Source: Thermodesulfobacteriota bacterium (GTDB taxonomy: Bacteria; Desulfobacterota_D; UBA1144; Nemesobacterales; CSP1-2). Taken from it: 64,000 bases of DNA. Positions 8,172-16,848 of this stretch are shown piece by piece. Every line of letters begins with the position of its first letter. Within the stretch, counting starts at the first letter, position 1. The translations under genes and the position numbers were made by a program. The stretch covers positions 1 through 64,000 of the forward strand of contig DATMAT010000034.1 of the NCBI GenBank assembly GCA_035559815.1, read 5' to 3'. The notes below the pieces were generated by a model. It was not told the origin of the DNA. It made no database searches and worked only from the letters and a program-made list of their open reading frames with translations.

Positions 8172-8458
8172 TAAATTAACCCCCTAATCCTCACCGCTCT
8201 GTAACCGGGTTTATCCCGCTTTCCTAAGAACATTTAAATCCTAAAAATTACCGGAACCCACCAAACCTCATAAACTGCAATAGTCAAGAATTAATGTCGG
8301 AGGCGCCGAGAGAAGCTGCATCTTCCCGATAAATTGTCACCACTGTCATTCTCAGCAGTGAAACCCCAAAAAATCTAGACCCTTCGCTGCCGCCCAGGAT
8401 GGCAGAAAAAAATGTGAAGAGACTCCCCGACAAGTCTATTCCTTCGCGGGGTTACACC
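8172..8458. other. Intergenic region without recognised features
   Basis: No gene, tRNA or clear hairpin is seen before the inverted repeat begins. CACTGTCATTCTCAGCAG and neighbouring words resemble the degraded intergenic repeats found elsewhere in the window. Confidence 0.4.
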
Positions 8459-8719
8459 GGGTTTATCGAACGTGCTGACGGTTCGACGGAGTTTATGCTG
8501 AGTTTGCCGAGGCGCTCACCATGAAGGAGGGGGAAAAACTCAAAGTATTATCCCTTCACCCTGAGCGGAGACGAAGGGTGACGGAAAGACCCGTGGTTCG
8601 ACGGAGTTTATTACTTCGCTCGGTACTCAGAGGAACATTTGGACAATTGAGGGTTTTCCGTTACATCCGACTCGCTAACACAGTGTCTGTTTGGTTAAAT
8701 ACTGACTATTACACATATC
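8459..8719 (+). repeat. Long inverted repeat, left arm
   Basis: This block is repeated in reverse complement at 14947-15232. Shared words in order are TTTATCGAACGTGCT, GGTTCGACGGAGTTTATGCT, GCTCACCATGAAGGAGGGGG, AAAACTCAAAGTATTATCCC, TTCACCCTGAGCGGAGACGA, AGACCC.TGGTT.GACGG, ATTTGGACAATT and CAGTGTCTGTTTGGTTAA. ORFs inside it are repeat-derived. The two arms enclose 6.2 kb with six genes. Confidence 0.85.
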
Positions 8720-8797
8720 CATAAATATCTCCAGGACCAGGCAAACCTTGGAGAAATTATGTATTTTATTAGAGACTAAAGACCGGGGTTTGTATAG

Positions 8798-9637
8798 ATG
8801 AAATTTGGTGCTCACGTTTCCATCGCCGGAGGGATAGAGAAATCGCCATCGCGGGCCCGAGAACTCGGTTGCGAGTGTTTTCAAGTTTTTACAAGACCGC
8901 CCCAGGGTGGAAGCCCTTCCAGGCTCGACCAGGAGACGGTTGACGCCTTTTTCGAGGAATGCTCCCGGTACAAACTTTTTGATTATTACATACATACGCC
9001 CTATTTCATAAATCTGGCCTCGGAAAACAAAGAGACATGCTGGGCATCGGTCTCCATAATCAAGGAAGAGCTGGCAAGAGGAAGCATAATAGAAGCAAAA
9101 TACGTCGTGACCCACATCGGGAGCGGGAAGGTATCCGGTAAATCAAAGGCGATCATGAAGGTTACAGATGGGTTAAAAAGGGTTTTAGACGGACACTATA
9201 ATAAAACTAAACTACTTCTGGAAAATTCCGCCGGCCAGGGAAGTATAATTGGCGATACCTTTGAAGAACTAGCCGAGATACTGGAAAAGGTGGGGAATCC
9301 CGATTTAGGGATATGCCTGGACACCGCGCACCTGTTTGCATCCGGCTACGACATTAGAACCGAAGAGACGTTCAGAGCCACACTAAGACGGTTTTCCTCG
9401 ATTGTTGGCCTGGACAAGCTTAAACTGCTCCACGGCAACGACTCGAAGGTTGGGCTTGGGGAGAGAAAGGACCGGCATGAGCACATAGGCAAGGGCAGGA
9501 TTGGAATCGATGGCTTTGCAACTATAGTTAATAATCCTCATCTTAAAGACATAGACCTGATAATCGAGACCCCTCTCGAAAAGGTGGGAGACGATATAAT
9601 GAATTTGAAGAAGTTGAGGAGCCTTAAGAAAAAGTAA
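8798..9637 (+). CDS. nfo: Endonuclease IV (AP endonuclease)
   Basis: The 279-residue protein is full-length endonuclease IV, a TIM-barrel, three-zinc enzyme that cleaves DNA 5' to abasic sites in base-excision repair. Visible signatures are MKFGAHVSIAGG at the N-terminus, YIHTPYFINLAS, LLLENSAGQG (Glu metal ligand), CLDTAHLFASGYD (Asp/His ligands) and HGNDSKVGLGERKDRHEHIG (the family block carrying Asp and His ligands), followed by LIIETP with the last Glu. ATG 8798 is the start. A gene for a small CusF-like protein follows after 26 bp, suggesting co-transcription. The gene sits just inside the left arm of the long inverted repeat. Confidence 0.96.
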   Translation: MKFGAHVSIAGGIEKSPSRARELGCECFQVFTRPPQGGSPSRLDQETVDAFFEECSRYKLFDYYIHTPYFINLASENKETCWASVSIIKEELARGSIIEAKYVVTHIGSGKVSGKSKAIMKVTDGLKRVLDGHYNKTKLLLENSAGQGSIIGDTFEELAEILEKVGNPDLGICLDTAHLFASGYDIRTEETFRATLRRFSSIVGLDKLKLLHGNDSKVGLGERKDRHEHIGKGRIGIDGFATIVNNPHLKDIDLIIETPLEKVGDDIMNLKKLRSLKKK

Positions 9638-9663
9638 ATTCCAAGGACAAAAGGTATTCTTGA

Positions 9664-10059
9664 ATGAAAGCACTATCCATAATCGCCCTGATAATCGCCG
9701 TCCTTACTCTGGCCATAACCGGCTATCTTATAAGGGAACTGCAAAATGAGCAGAAACTCATAGCCGAAGATGTGTTGAAACTAAAGCAGGAAATGGCAAA
9801 GTCCTGGCAGCATGCGCCGAAATCCGCAGGGGAAGAGTGGCCCAAATATCACCATGCCACCGGTACATTAAAGCTCATTACCGGAAACCGAGTTGTTATC
9901 GACCAGGATGAGATGCCCGGATTTATGAGGGCCATGATAATGAGCTATGAGGTCGAGAGCCCGGAACAGCTCAGCACTCTCCGGCAAGAAGACAGGGTGA
10001 AACTAAAACTCAAGGAAACGGAAACAAGCCTCACCGTAGTAAGCATAGAGAAACAGTGA
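9664..10059 (+). CDS. Membrane-anchored CusF-like copper-binding domain protein
   Basis: Residues about 4-24 form a single N-terminal hydrophobic helix (IIALIIAVLTLAITGYLI), followed by a short coiled segment and then a C-terminal domain of about 70 residues. That domain matches the CusF fold: HHATGTLKLITGNRVVI, then MPGFMRAMIMSYEVE (the MxxMxM metal-site pattern), then LRQEDRVKLKLKE. CusF proteins bind Cu(I)/Ag(I) in the periplasm using a His, a Trp and two Met residues. The Met pair and a His pair are present; a Trp at the usual place is not. It lies 26 bp after nfo. No CusCBA efflux genes are nearby. Confidence 0.7.
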   Translation: MKALSIIALIIAVLTLAITGYLIRELQNEQKLIAEDVLKLKQEMAKSWQHAPKSAGEEWPKYHHATGTLKLITGNRVVIDQDEMPGFMRAMIMSYEVESPEQLSTLRQEDRVKLKLKETETSLTVVSIEKQ

Positions 10060-10182
10060 AACCTTATAATCGCCGGATCACATTGCCTGTTTCCTTAGGC
10101 GGGCCTATAATTTCGTCGTAGTCTTTTAAATGAACCACCCTGGAGCAAGACACAAGGAATTCTCAAGTTACGGGAAGGTCGA

Positions 10183-11589
10183 ATGAGGGTTATTCTGATC
10201 TTCGTTGCATTAATCGTCCTGGCAGTGGTTGGTACGACCTACTGGTTCGGTGTAGAGGCGGAGAAGACGTACAAAAACATCCAGGAAGGGCTTTCCCAAT
10301 ACGGGAATGTCGAGATAATTAAAAGAAAATATAACCGAGGTTGGTTCAGCTCAGAAGCCGAGACGGAATTGGGAATACGGGTAGGGACTAAAAAAATAGC
10401 AAGTTTAATATTAAACGACCGCATCAGCCATGGGCCAATACCTATAAGGGAGCTGATTGGCCGGGATTCCCGGCTGAAACCGGTACAGGCAATAATCAAC
10501 AGCACCATAAGGACCATCCCGGGGACCGGGAATGAACTAACCGATTTATTAGCCGAGATGCCGCCGCCCCAGATAAAAACAACGGTCGAAATCAAAGGTC
10601 ACGGGGAAAGCCTAATATCCATGCCGCCATTCGCCCATCAAGACCGGGAGGGAAACGGCTCTATAAAGTGGCAAGGGGTTTACGGCTCGGCTAAGTTCAG
10701 CCCGAACTTTAGACAAATAACCACCGATATCAAATCTCCCGGTCTCGAATTAACCAGCGATGAATTTGAATTATCCATAAAAGGGATTGAATTTGATTCC
10801 CAACTCCGTAGCCATGTACCCGACCTCTATAACCCGACCGGTGATATGAATCTTACGATCGGGAATGTGAACGTAGAAAACAGGAAGCCCCAAGAGCGCT
10901 ACTCGATTGAGCAGTTGAAACTCTACGGCGGGACTGAGCTAACCGGGGACAACCTGGTTGCCAAGAGCACATTCTCTTTTGAGAATCTCAATACCGGGGC
11001 GGAAAACTATGGGCCCGGTTATTATGAAATAATCATACGGAACATCGACCCCTCGGCATGGGCAAAGCTTCAAAAGATGCTCAGGGAAACCCAGGGTATG
11101 GATACATCCAACGAGACGGAGCGGGATTTACTCATAGGTAAGATAATAGACATTCTGCCTGACCTTATCAAAAATTCCCCGGAGGTCGAGCTGGCCAAAC
11201 TGAGCTTAAAAACGGACAAGGGAGAAGCTTCCGGCCGGGCAAAAGTAACCATAGATGGCAGTAACCCGAAGATAGCTAAAATCCCTTTCCTCCTCCTTAT
11301 GTCCGTGAAGGCAGAGGCCGGGTTTACCATTCCAGAAGCCCTTACCGAATCTATACTCCAAAATCTAGCCCGAAAAAACCTGTTAGAGAAAATTGAGGAC
11401 TTAGACGAAGTTCCAAAGGGTGAAGATATAAACGAGTTGTCAAAAGCCGCTGCCTCCGAGCAAGTCAAGAAGCTCATCGAGCAAAAGATACTAATACCCG
11501 AAGGCGAGAATCTTAAATTGGACGCAAGCTACGAGAGGGGCGTGTTTAAACTAAACGGCCAACCCATGGAAACGCCGTTTTCCGGATAG
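10183..11589 (+). CDS. DUF945 (YdgA-like) family protein
   Basis: The 468-residue protein has an N-terminal membrane anchor (ILIFVALIVLAVVGTTYWF) followed by the typical DUF945 opening GVEAEKTYKNIQ and a KRKYNRGWFSSEAET segment, which is diagnostic of the YdgA family of inner-membrane-anchored periplasmic proteins of unknown role. Length is close to the E. coli YdgA family. The remainder is beta-rich with no enzyme motif. ATG 10183 follows GGGAAGGTCGA. A 123-bp gap with a repeat-like tract (10126-10170, words shared with 47935-48150) separates it from the CusF-like gene. Confidence 0.8.
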   Translation: MRVILIFVALIVLAVVGTTYWFGVEAEKTYKNIQEGLSQYGNVEIIKRKYNRGWFSSEAETELGIRVGTKKIASLILNDRISHGPIPIRELIGRDSRLKPVQAIINSTIRTIPGTGNELTDLLAEMPPPQIKTTVEIKGHGESLISMPPFAHQDREGNGSIKWQGVYGSAKFSPNFRQITTDIKSPGLELTSDEFELSIKGIEFDSQLRSHVPDLYNPTGDMNLTIGNVNVENRKPQERYSIEQLKLYGGTELTGDNLVAKSTFSFENLNTGAENYGPGYYEIIIRNIDPSAWAKLQKMLRETQGMDTSNETERDLLIGKIIDILPDLIKNSPEVELAKLSLKTDKGEASGRAKVTIDGSNPKIAKIPFLLLMSVKAEAGFTIPEALTESILQNLARKNLLEKIEDLDEVPKGEDINELSKAAASEQVKKLIEQKILIPEGENLKLDASYERGVFKLNGQPMETPFSG

Positions 11590-11614
11590 CCAAGATACCT
11601 CATATAAAGGGTGA

Positions 11615-12511
11615 TCATTCCGTTTCCTTCTTAACCGGTGCATCGGCAAATGCACTAAACCTCTCCTCCAGTTCCCGATATCCTGTAACCCCGACGAGTT
11701 CTTCAAACTCTCTGAATGAGTAGCTATTGGTAAAACCTGATGTAGTGCCTTTTTCCCTGAGATGACGGAAGCAAGCCTCCATTGCCCTCGTGGCCGCGAA
11801 TAACCCGGAGAGCGGGAATACGGCTATCTTGAACCCCAACCCTTCTAATTCCCCAGCGCTAAGTAAAGGGGTTTTCCCGCCTTCAACCATGTTGGCAAAA
11901 AGAGGGATGTCCGGAAACGACGAGGCTATCTTCCTAAGCTCATCCACCGATTGTGGGGCCTCGATAAAGACGATGTCCGCACCGGCATGGAAGTAGGCCC
12001 GGCCTCTACGAATCGCCTCATCCAGTCCGAGAGGGGCGCGTGCATCGGTCCTGGCTATAATCACCAAGCCGCTATCCTCGCGGGCATACACCGCCGCATG
12101 AATTTTCTCAACATGCTCCTCCATCGGAATTACCGCTTTCCCCTCGAAGTGGCCGCACTTCTTGGGCCACTCCTGGTCCTCCAATATTATTCCGGCCGCG
12201 CCAGCCCTGACTACATCCGTCACCGTTCGGATAACGTTAAGGGGGTTTCCATAACCGGTGTCGATATCCGCCACCAGTGGGACACTCACCGACCTGGCGA
12301 TACGCTCGACGCTCCATAGCATCTCGGTTGCGGTAAGAAAGCCGTAGTCGGGTCTACCCAGCGTCGAGCCGGATACGCCGAACCCGCTGGTGAACACCAC
12401 CTCAAACCCAATTCGCTCGGCGAGCCTGGCTCCGATACAATCGTAAACCCCGGGGAGAACCAGTATGCCCGGCCTCTTTAGTATTTCCCTTAGCCTATGT
12501 CCTTGAGTCAA
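11615..12511 (-). CDS. Isocitrate lyase / PEP mutase superfamily enzyme
   Basis: This 298-residue TIM-barrel protein belongs to the PEP mutase/isocitrate lyase superfamily, whose members make or break C-C or P-C bonds alpha to oxalate-like acids. Motifs seen are GVYDCIGARLAE, then VADIDTGYGNP (Mg-binding Asp), ILEDQEWPKKCGH (the KKCGH catalytic loop of methylisocitrate-lyase-type enzymes) and IIARTDAR. It is closest in style to 2-methylisocitrate lyase and oxaloacetate decarboxylase relatives. No methylcitrate synthase or dehydratase is nearby, so the substrate is open. ATG 12511 is the start. It converges on the DUF945 gene. Confidence 0.85.
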   Translation of the reverse strand: MTQGHRLREILKRPGILVLPGVYDCIGARLAERIGFEVVFTSGFGVSGSTLGRPDYGFLTATEMLWSVERIARSVSVPLVADIDTGYGNPLNVIRTVTDVVRAGAAGIILEDQEWPKKCGHFEGKAVIPMEEHVEKIHAAVYAREDSGLVIIARTDARAPLGLDEAIRRGRAYFHAGADIVFIEAPQSVDELRKIASSFPDIPLFANMVEGGKTPLLSAGELEGLGFKIAVFPLSGLFAATRAMEACFRHLREKGTTSGFTNSYSFREFEELVGVTGYRELEERFSAFADAPVKKETE

Positions 12512-12675
12512 AGCGAGAGCTCCAACGATTTATATCAGCTAGTTCTGAATACTAACCAGAAAGGTTGTCAGGTCAAGTCTTTTTCAGGTTGGCGATCATA
12601 ACAATTCCTTCCCTATTCAGATAAGCAATCGTTAACCGGCTCGACGGCTGCGTCCGCAGCGACTTGCTGGCCGGG

Positions 12676-13095
12676 TCAGTCCAGTTGACGCTTGAGGTCG
12701 TCGAAGTCAAACCAGACATTTTCCTTCTCGATGAACCCCTCCCTGAGCTTAAAGACGTGGAGGAGCCGGAGGCGCACCCTACCGGCCTTGCCATCCAGTT
12801 TGAAAGGCCGTCCATCCACCAGATAGCCGGTCCAGATACTCTCGTCGACCAGAAAGTCGTCCCCGTAGAGGCGCATTACCGGCTCGACGCTGCCGTCTTT
12901 GAGGCAGGGAAACAACCGTTCATAAAAGCCACGAATCGCCGCTTTCCCTCGAAGCGGGCCATCCGGCCCCCCTATCAACTCGTGCTCGGCATCTTCTGTA
13001 AGGGTTCCAAGCACTCCCTCGACATCGTCGGCCGCCTCGTACATGAAGTGGTCGCTGACGAGCTTGTCCATCATCTCTCGGTTCATAGTTTTCAT
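12676..13095 (-). CDS. SnoaL-like / NTF2-fold protein
   Basis: The 139-residue protein has the cone-shaped NTF2-like pattern: VSDHFMYEAADDVEGVLGT, then GPLRGKAAIRGFYERLF and LLHVFKLREGFIEKENVWFD at the end. Members include polyketide cyclases, ketosteroid isomerases and many orphan ligand-binding enzymes, so the function is not determined. ATG 13095 is chosen because AGGAGGT lies about 7 nt upstream; an earlier in-frame start at 13152 lacks a site. It may form a loose unit with the PEP-mutase-like gene downstream (164-bp gap). A second SnoaL-like gene lies at 19739-20131. Confidence 0.78.
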   Translation of the reverse strand: MKTMNREMMDKLVSDHFMYEAADDVEGVLGTLTEDAEHELIGGPDGPLRGKAAIRGFYERLFPCLKDGSVEPVMRLYGDDFLVDESIWTGYLVDGRPFKLDGKAGRVRLRLLHVFKLREGFIEKENVWFDFDDLKRQLD

Positions 13096-13316
13096 CTCAT
13101 AACCTCCTGCAGTAGCCGGTTGAACTGTTATTAGCCTGTAAACATCCGTCATGATATCCCAAAAAGGATGTTATACTGCAAACCGCCGATTTATCCTATG
13201 CTAAAATAAGTGGAATTTCAAACCAGGAGCAAAAAGAAAAAACTGCTTGAAGACTGCCTAGAGTCCGGGCCAGAGGAGAATTTGCGAATGAAACCGGATA
13301 ATGTAAGGAATTGTGA

Positions 13317-14948
13317 ATGAGGCCTAAGATAAAAATTAGCACACTATTCGCAGCAGGAATTATTTGTTATATCATAGGGCTTTATGTTATAGGGTTTATG
13401 AATACCCCTTTCCTTTTTATCTTATTTTTTGCCATTGCCACGTTTTGTTTGTTAATTACTTTCTTCTTGCTCTTGACAGACCTTTTTTGGGAAATACTCC
13501 CACCGGATAAGGCAGGTGTTTATGGAAATGATAAGTGGACATATAGGGTATATATTCTGGCCTATCTTATTTTTTTCCTCATAGCTGGCTGGACAATCAA
13601 CCACTACTTTTTGCCCTATAATAAATTTCATCCCGTAAGCTTACTGGGAAATGCGGGAATATTGCTTTTCTCAGCATTTTTAGGATGGAATCTGTTAAAG
13701 CCGAACGGGAAGAGTATATTAATAGGCACAGCTTCATTTATTTTGTTCGTCTCTCTACTGACAATCGTCGGTTCAATTAGCGATAAAGATGTCGTGCCAT
13801 CTTCTCATGAAGAAATCAAGTCTTTGCCATACCTGACCTGGGTTCCCGCGGAGAAAACCATACAAAAATCCGGGGTCACTATTCACGACCAAAGGCAATC
13901 CTTTAAAGGCGTGAACATATATAACTCTACGAACTTGTCAAAAGCCTACCTTATGGATATGTCCGGAGACATATTACACACCTGGTCGGCAAAAATGAAC
14001 GAAGATGACACCTGGCATCATATAGAGATGGATAATAACGGCGATTTATTATCCATCGTCGAGGACGCTATGCTCCTAAGATTAGATTGGAATTCCAATA
14101 TCAAGTGGGTTGTGAAAATGCCTTTTCATCACGATATAGCTATTGCTCAAAATAAAGATATTTATGCCTTGAGAAGAAAAGAAGAGATGGTTTTCATATC
14201 CGGCTTGCCCGTGCCTATTCTTAATGATTATATCGTGGTCTTATCTCCGAATGGTGAGATTAAAAGAGAGATCTCTCTTTTTAAAGTTTTAAAAAAAGGA
14301 GTTCCCTTTAATGTGGTAACTAAAATATACCTTTGGATAATTAACCCTAAAAATCTATGGGAAATAGTCCGGCGAAAGTTAGAAGGTGATTATATTTTTT
14401 ACGGTGCTGACCTCGTCGATATTCTTCATACCAATACTATTGAAATAATAAACAGAAGCATCAACGGGTTGTGCAAAAAAGGAGACATATTGATTGCCGT
14501 CCGGAATTTGAATCTTATCGGGATAATAGATTTGGAGAATGAAGACCTCATCTGGAGCTGGGGGCGGAGGAGGCTAAGCAAGCCGCACCACCCCAGTTTA
14601 TTAGAAAACGGAAATATCCTGATTTATGACAACGGCCAGAAAAGAGAATATTCTCGCATAATAGAACTCGACCCGCTCACAAAAAAAATTGTATGGAAAT
14701 ATAGGGCAAATCCCCCAGGTCAATTTCACTCTCCGACCAGAGGGGCTAACCAGCGGTTGCCAAATGGGAACACCCTTATTACCGAGAGTGACAGCGGGCG
14801 TGTTTTTGAAATTACCAATAATGGACAAATCGTATGGGAGTTCTACAACCCGGAGATAGACACCGAGGAAGGGACAAGAGCGGCAATATACCGCATGTTG
14901 AGACTTACCCACCCTAAAGATTATGCTATCCTTGGTAGGCTAAAATAA
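13317..14948 (+). CDS. Membrane-anchored arylsulfotransferase-like beta-propeller protein
   Basis: The 543-residue protein begins with about five hydrophobic helices (residues 8-160), then an extracytoplasmic domain with repeated blades: GVNIYNSTNLSKAYLMDMSG, DTWHHIEMDNNGDLLSI, HTNTIEIINRSI, SWGRRRLSKPHHPSLLENGN and GANQRLPNGNTLITESDSGR. These match the arylsulfotransferase family (ASST/Arylsulfotran_2), and His residues in HH, HTN and PHHPS could be catalytic or metal-linked. Fusion to a multi-helix membrane region suggests a surface or periplasmic role. Codon use looks more AT-rich than the neighbours. It ends directly at the right arm of the long inverted repeat. Confidence 0.75.
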   Translation: MRPKIKISTLFAAGIICYIIGLYVIGFMNTPFLFILFFAIATFCLLITFFLLLTDLFWEILPPDKAGVYGNDKWTYRVYILAYLIFFLIAGWTINHYFLPYNKFHPVSLLGNAGILLFSAFLGWNLLKPNGKSILIGTASFILFVSLLTIVGSISDKDVVPSSHEEIKSLPYLTWVPAEKTIQKSGVTIHDQRQSFKGVNIYNSTNLSKAYLMDMSGDILHTWSAKMNEDDTWHHIEMDNNGDLLSIVEDAMLLRLDWNSNIKWVVKMPFHHDIAIAQNKDIYALRRKEEMVFISGLPVPILNDYIVVLSPNGEIKREISLFKVLKKGVPFNVVTKIYLWIINPKNLWEIVRRKLEGDYIFYGADLVDILHTNTIEIINRSINGLCKKGDILIAVRNLNLIGIIDLENEDLIWSWGRRRLSKPHHPSLLENGNILIYDNGQKREYSRIIELDPLTKKIVWKYRANPPGQFHSPTRGANQRLPNGNTLITESDSGRVFEITNNGQIVWEFYNPEIDTEEGTRAAIYRMLRLTHPKDYAILGRLK

Positions 14949-15232
14949 TATGTAATAACTAGAAGTTAACCAAACAGACACTGCCTTGCCAGTCGCATCT
15001 AACAGGACGATTTTAATTGTCCAAATCTCACTCTGAATACCAATCGAAGTAATAAACTCCGTCAAACCATGGGTCTTTCAATCACCCTTCGTCTCCGCTC
15101 AGGGTGAAGGGATAATACTTTGAGTTTTTCCCCCTCCTTCATGGTGAGCACTTCGGCAAAGTTTATGCTGAGGAATCGAAGCACTCAGCATAAACTCCGT
15201 CGAACCATGAGCACGTTCGATAAACTCAGCGT
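14947..15232 (-). repeat. Long inverted repeat, right arm
   Basis: This is the reverse complement of 8459-8719. It ends at ATATGTAATAACT beside the stop of the arylsulfotransferase-like gene and includes TTAACCAAACAGACACTG, AATTGTCCAAATCTC, CACCCTTCGTCTCCGCTCAG and AGCACGTTCGATAAACTC. A few insertions make it about 25 bp longer than the left arm. The gap up to 15386 has no other feature. Confidence 0.85.
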
Positions 15233-15386
15233 TAATTCCACGAAGTAACGAGCGGACTTGCATACGCTGAAGGTGATTGTGGTAATTTATTGGAAAAATG
15301 TAACTTATCCCGGCCTCGTCCGACAAATCAAATCTTGATTATTACCAATAACGCAGCTCCTTACATTTAGAGATGATATCCGGACA

Positions 15387-16538
15387 TTACCGGGAATTAA
15401 CCATATAATTCCGAAGCCACGAGGACATAGTGCTTATTAGGAGATAAAACAAGGTCGAAAATATAAGCCAGTTAAAGACCTCGTCTATACCGGAAAGCAC
15501 CGGCCGAGGGATTAAACCCCTGAACCATATTGTCCAGCAAGAAACGATTATCCCGGTTAAAGTTAACACCGAAATAAATCTCCTTTCCGGGTCATCTTTC
15601 CAGGATACCAACTGCGGTATCGTAAAGATTAAAAACATAAGCCGGTAAGCCCAATTATTGCCCAAAAAAAATGTGCCGACGTAAATTCCTGCCCCGACCC
15701 TGAAGGCATCAATATAACTAACATCGTCCTGCGAAACTCCTTTTGAATTTATCTTATAGACGTGTAGCATCAAACAACCGGCCATAATTGTGGCGATGGG
15801 AATAAACGAGGGCAATAAACCTATAGAAAAGTAGCTTCTTGACCCATAGGCTAAAACACCCGAACCTTTTTGAGTGGTACGGAAGATCTGGGCTAAATCC
15901 GGCCAGTTAATGGCCAAATATAGCACAAAAGCTCCCACGAAACTCAGGAACATCAGCCAGAACCTTCTCCGGTCATATTTCAGGAAATAAGGCAGGGCGA
16001 AGACCGGATAGAATTTGATGAAAGAAGCAAACAACAAAATACTCATAGATATTATCGCGAAATTGGAGGTGGAAAGTGCTAAAGACACCAGAAAAAATAT
16101 GAAAAGGTCGTGGTTGCCACGCTCGACTCCGAGCATAACCGCAGGAGAGAAAATAACCACGGCCAGTAGTAAGGCTGTCATAATATTGATCGCCTTGAAC
16201 GATATGAAAACTCCCAAGAGGAAAAGGGAGATAAAAAGAATGCCAATGAAGGCGGTATGACTTTGATTGAGTTCTAAGTTGGAAATTATGTATTGAACCA
16301 GCCTTGGCTGATTCATTCTTCTTCCCCATGGGTCACCCGGATTTCTATATAACGGGTCATAATCGGCGGCCAAAGACTCCGCCCCTCCGGTCAAGTTTCT
16401 CAAGTCGGCAAAATTAAGCTCCATTAGCGGGATTCGCCAGATAGTCCAAATAGAACGATAGTCTTTGGAAAGGCCAAGAAAGGCAGAAGCCGCTATTACT
16501 CCCGTAACGATGAGGATAAGAGTAATCTTTCCTTTCAT
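15387..16538 (-). CDS. GT87-like (DUF2029) polytopic membrane protein
   Basis: The protein of about 383 residues has roughly ten membrane helices. It carries the motifs of the GT-C glycosyltransferase 87 family: VMLGVERGNHDLFIFFLV (the ERGNxD loop) and FIKFYPVFALPYFLKYDRRRF (the K-x-Y-P loop after a helix). Known GT87 members use polyprenyl-phosphate sugars in the cell envelope, for example mannosyltransferases of mycobacteria. The acidic residues near ADYDPLYRNPGDPWGRRMNQPR could belong to the first extracellular loop. ATG 16538 or TTG 16544 could be the start; no strong ribosome site is present. It may work with surface polysaccharide genes elsewhere in the window, but no operon link is seen. 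Confidence 0.72.
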   Translation of the reverse strand: MKGKITLILIVTGVIAASAFLGLSKDYRSIWTIWRIPLMELNFADLRNLTGGAESLAADYDPLYRNPGDPWGRRMNQPRLVQYIISNLELNQSHTAFIGILFISLFLLGVFISFKAINIMTALLLAVVIFSPAVMLGVERGNHDLFIFFLVSLALSTSNFAIISMSILLFASFIKFYPVFALPYFLKYDRRRFWLMFLSFVGAFVLYLAINWPDLAQIFRTTQKGSGVLAYGSRSYFSIGLLPSFIPIATIMAGCLMLHVYKINSKGVSQDDVSYIDAFRVGAGIYVGTFFLGNNWAYRLMFLIFTIPQLVSWKDDPERRFISVLTLTGIIVSCWTIWFRGLIPRPVLSGIDEVFNWLIFSTLFYLLISTMSSWLRNYMVNSR

Positions 16539-16544
16539 GGGCAA

Positions 16545-16848
16545 TCAGGGAAATAGCGGCATCCCGCTGTAATATCCGGGTTTAGTCCCACAGTTAACCT
16601 CCAATTGGACTGTAAAAAAACGTATTATGCCGAAATCGCTGGATTTCCGTGATGCTACAACAAGTCCGGTATTACGTCAAGGCAAGGTTTTACTCCCTCA
16701 CTTTTTGCCAAATCATTTATAATTACCATAACTCGTTTCGCCGGGGGGCAGAACAATAAGAGGGTTGTCAAAGAGCAATGAATAAAGGACATCACGGAGA
16801 AAGATATCTGTAAAATGTAAGAAAACTCAAACCTCATGGATTCGATAC
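16545..16848. other. Divergent intergenic region, 304 bp
   Basis: Promoters for the GT87-like gene and the coiled-coil/SH3b gene should lie here. No recognisable regulator site, RNA or credible ORF is seen. Confidence 0.4.

Noticed and set aside
8521-8724. 67-codon open frame on the + strand
   Set aside because: It lies wholly inside the left arm of the long inverted repeat and shows no protein-like pattern.
12573-12815. 80-codon minus-strand frame partly outside the SnoaL-like gene
   Set aside because: It is mostly the out-of-frame shadow of the SnoaL-like gene, and its unique part lacks coding character.
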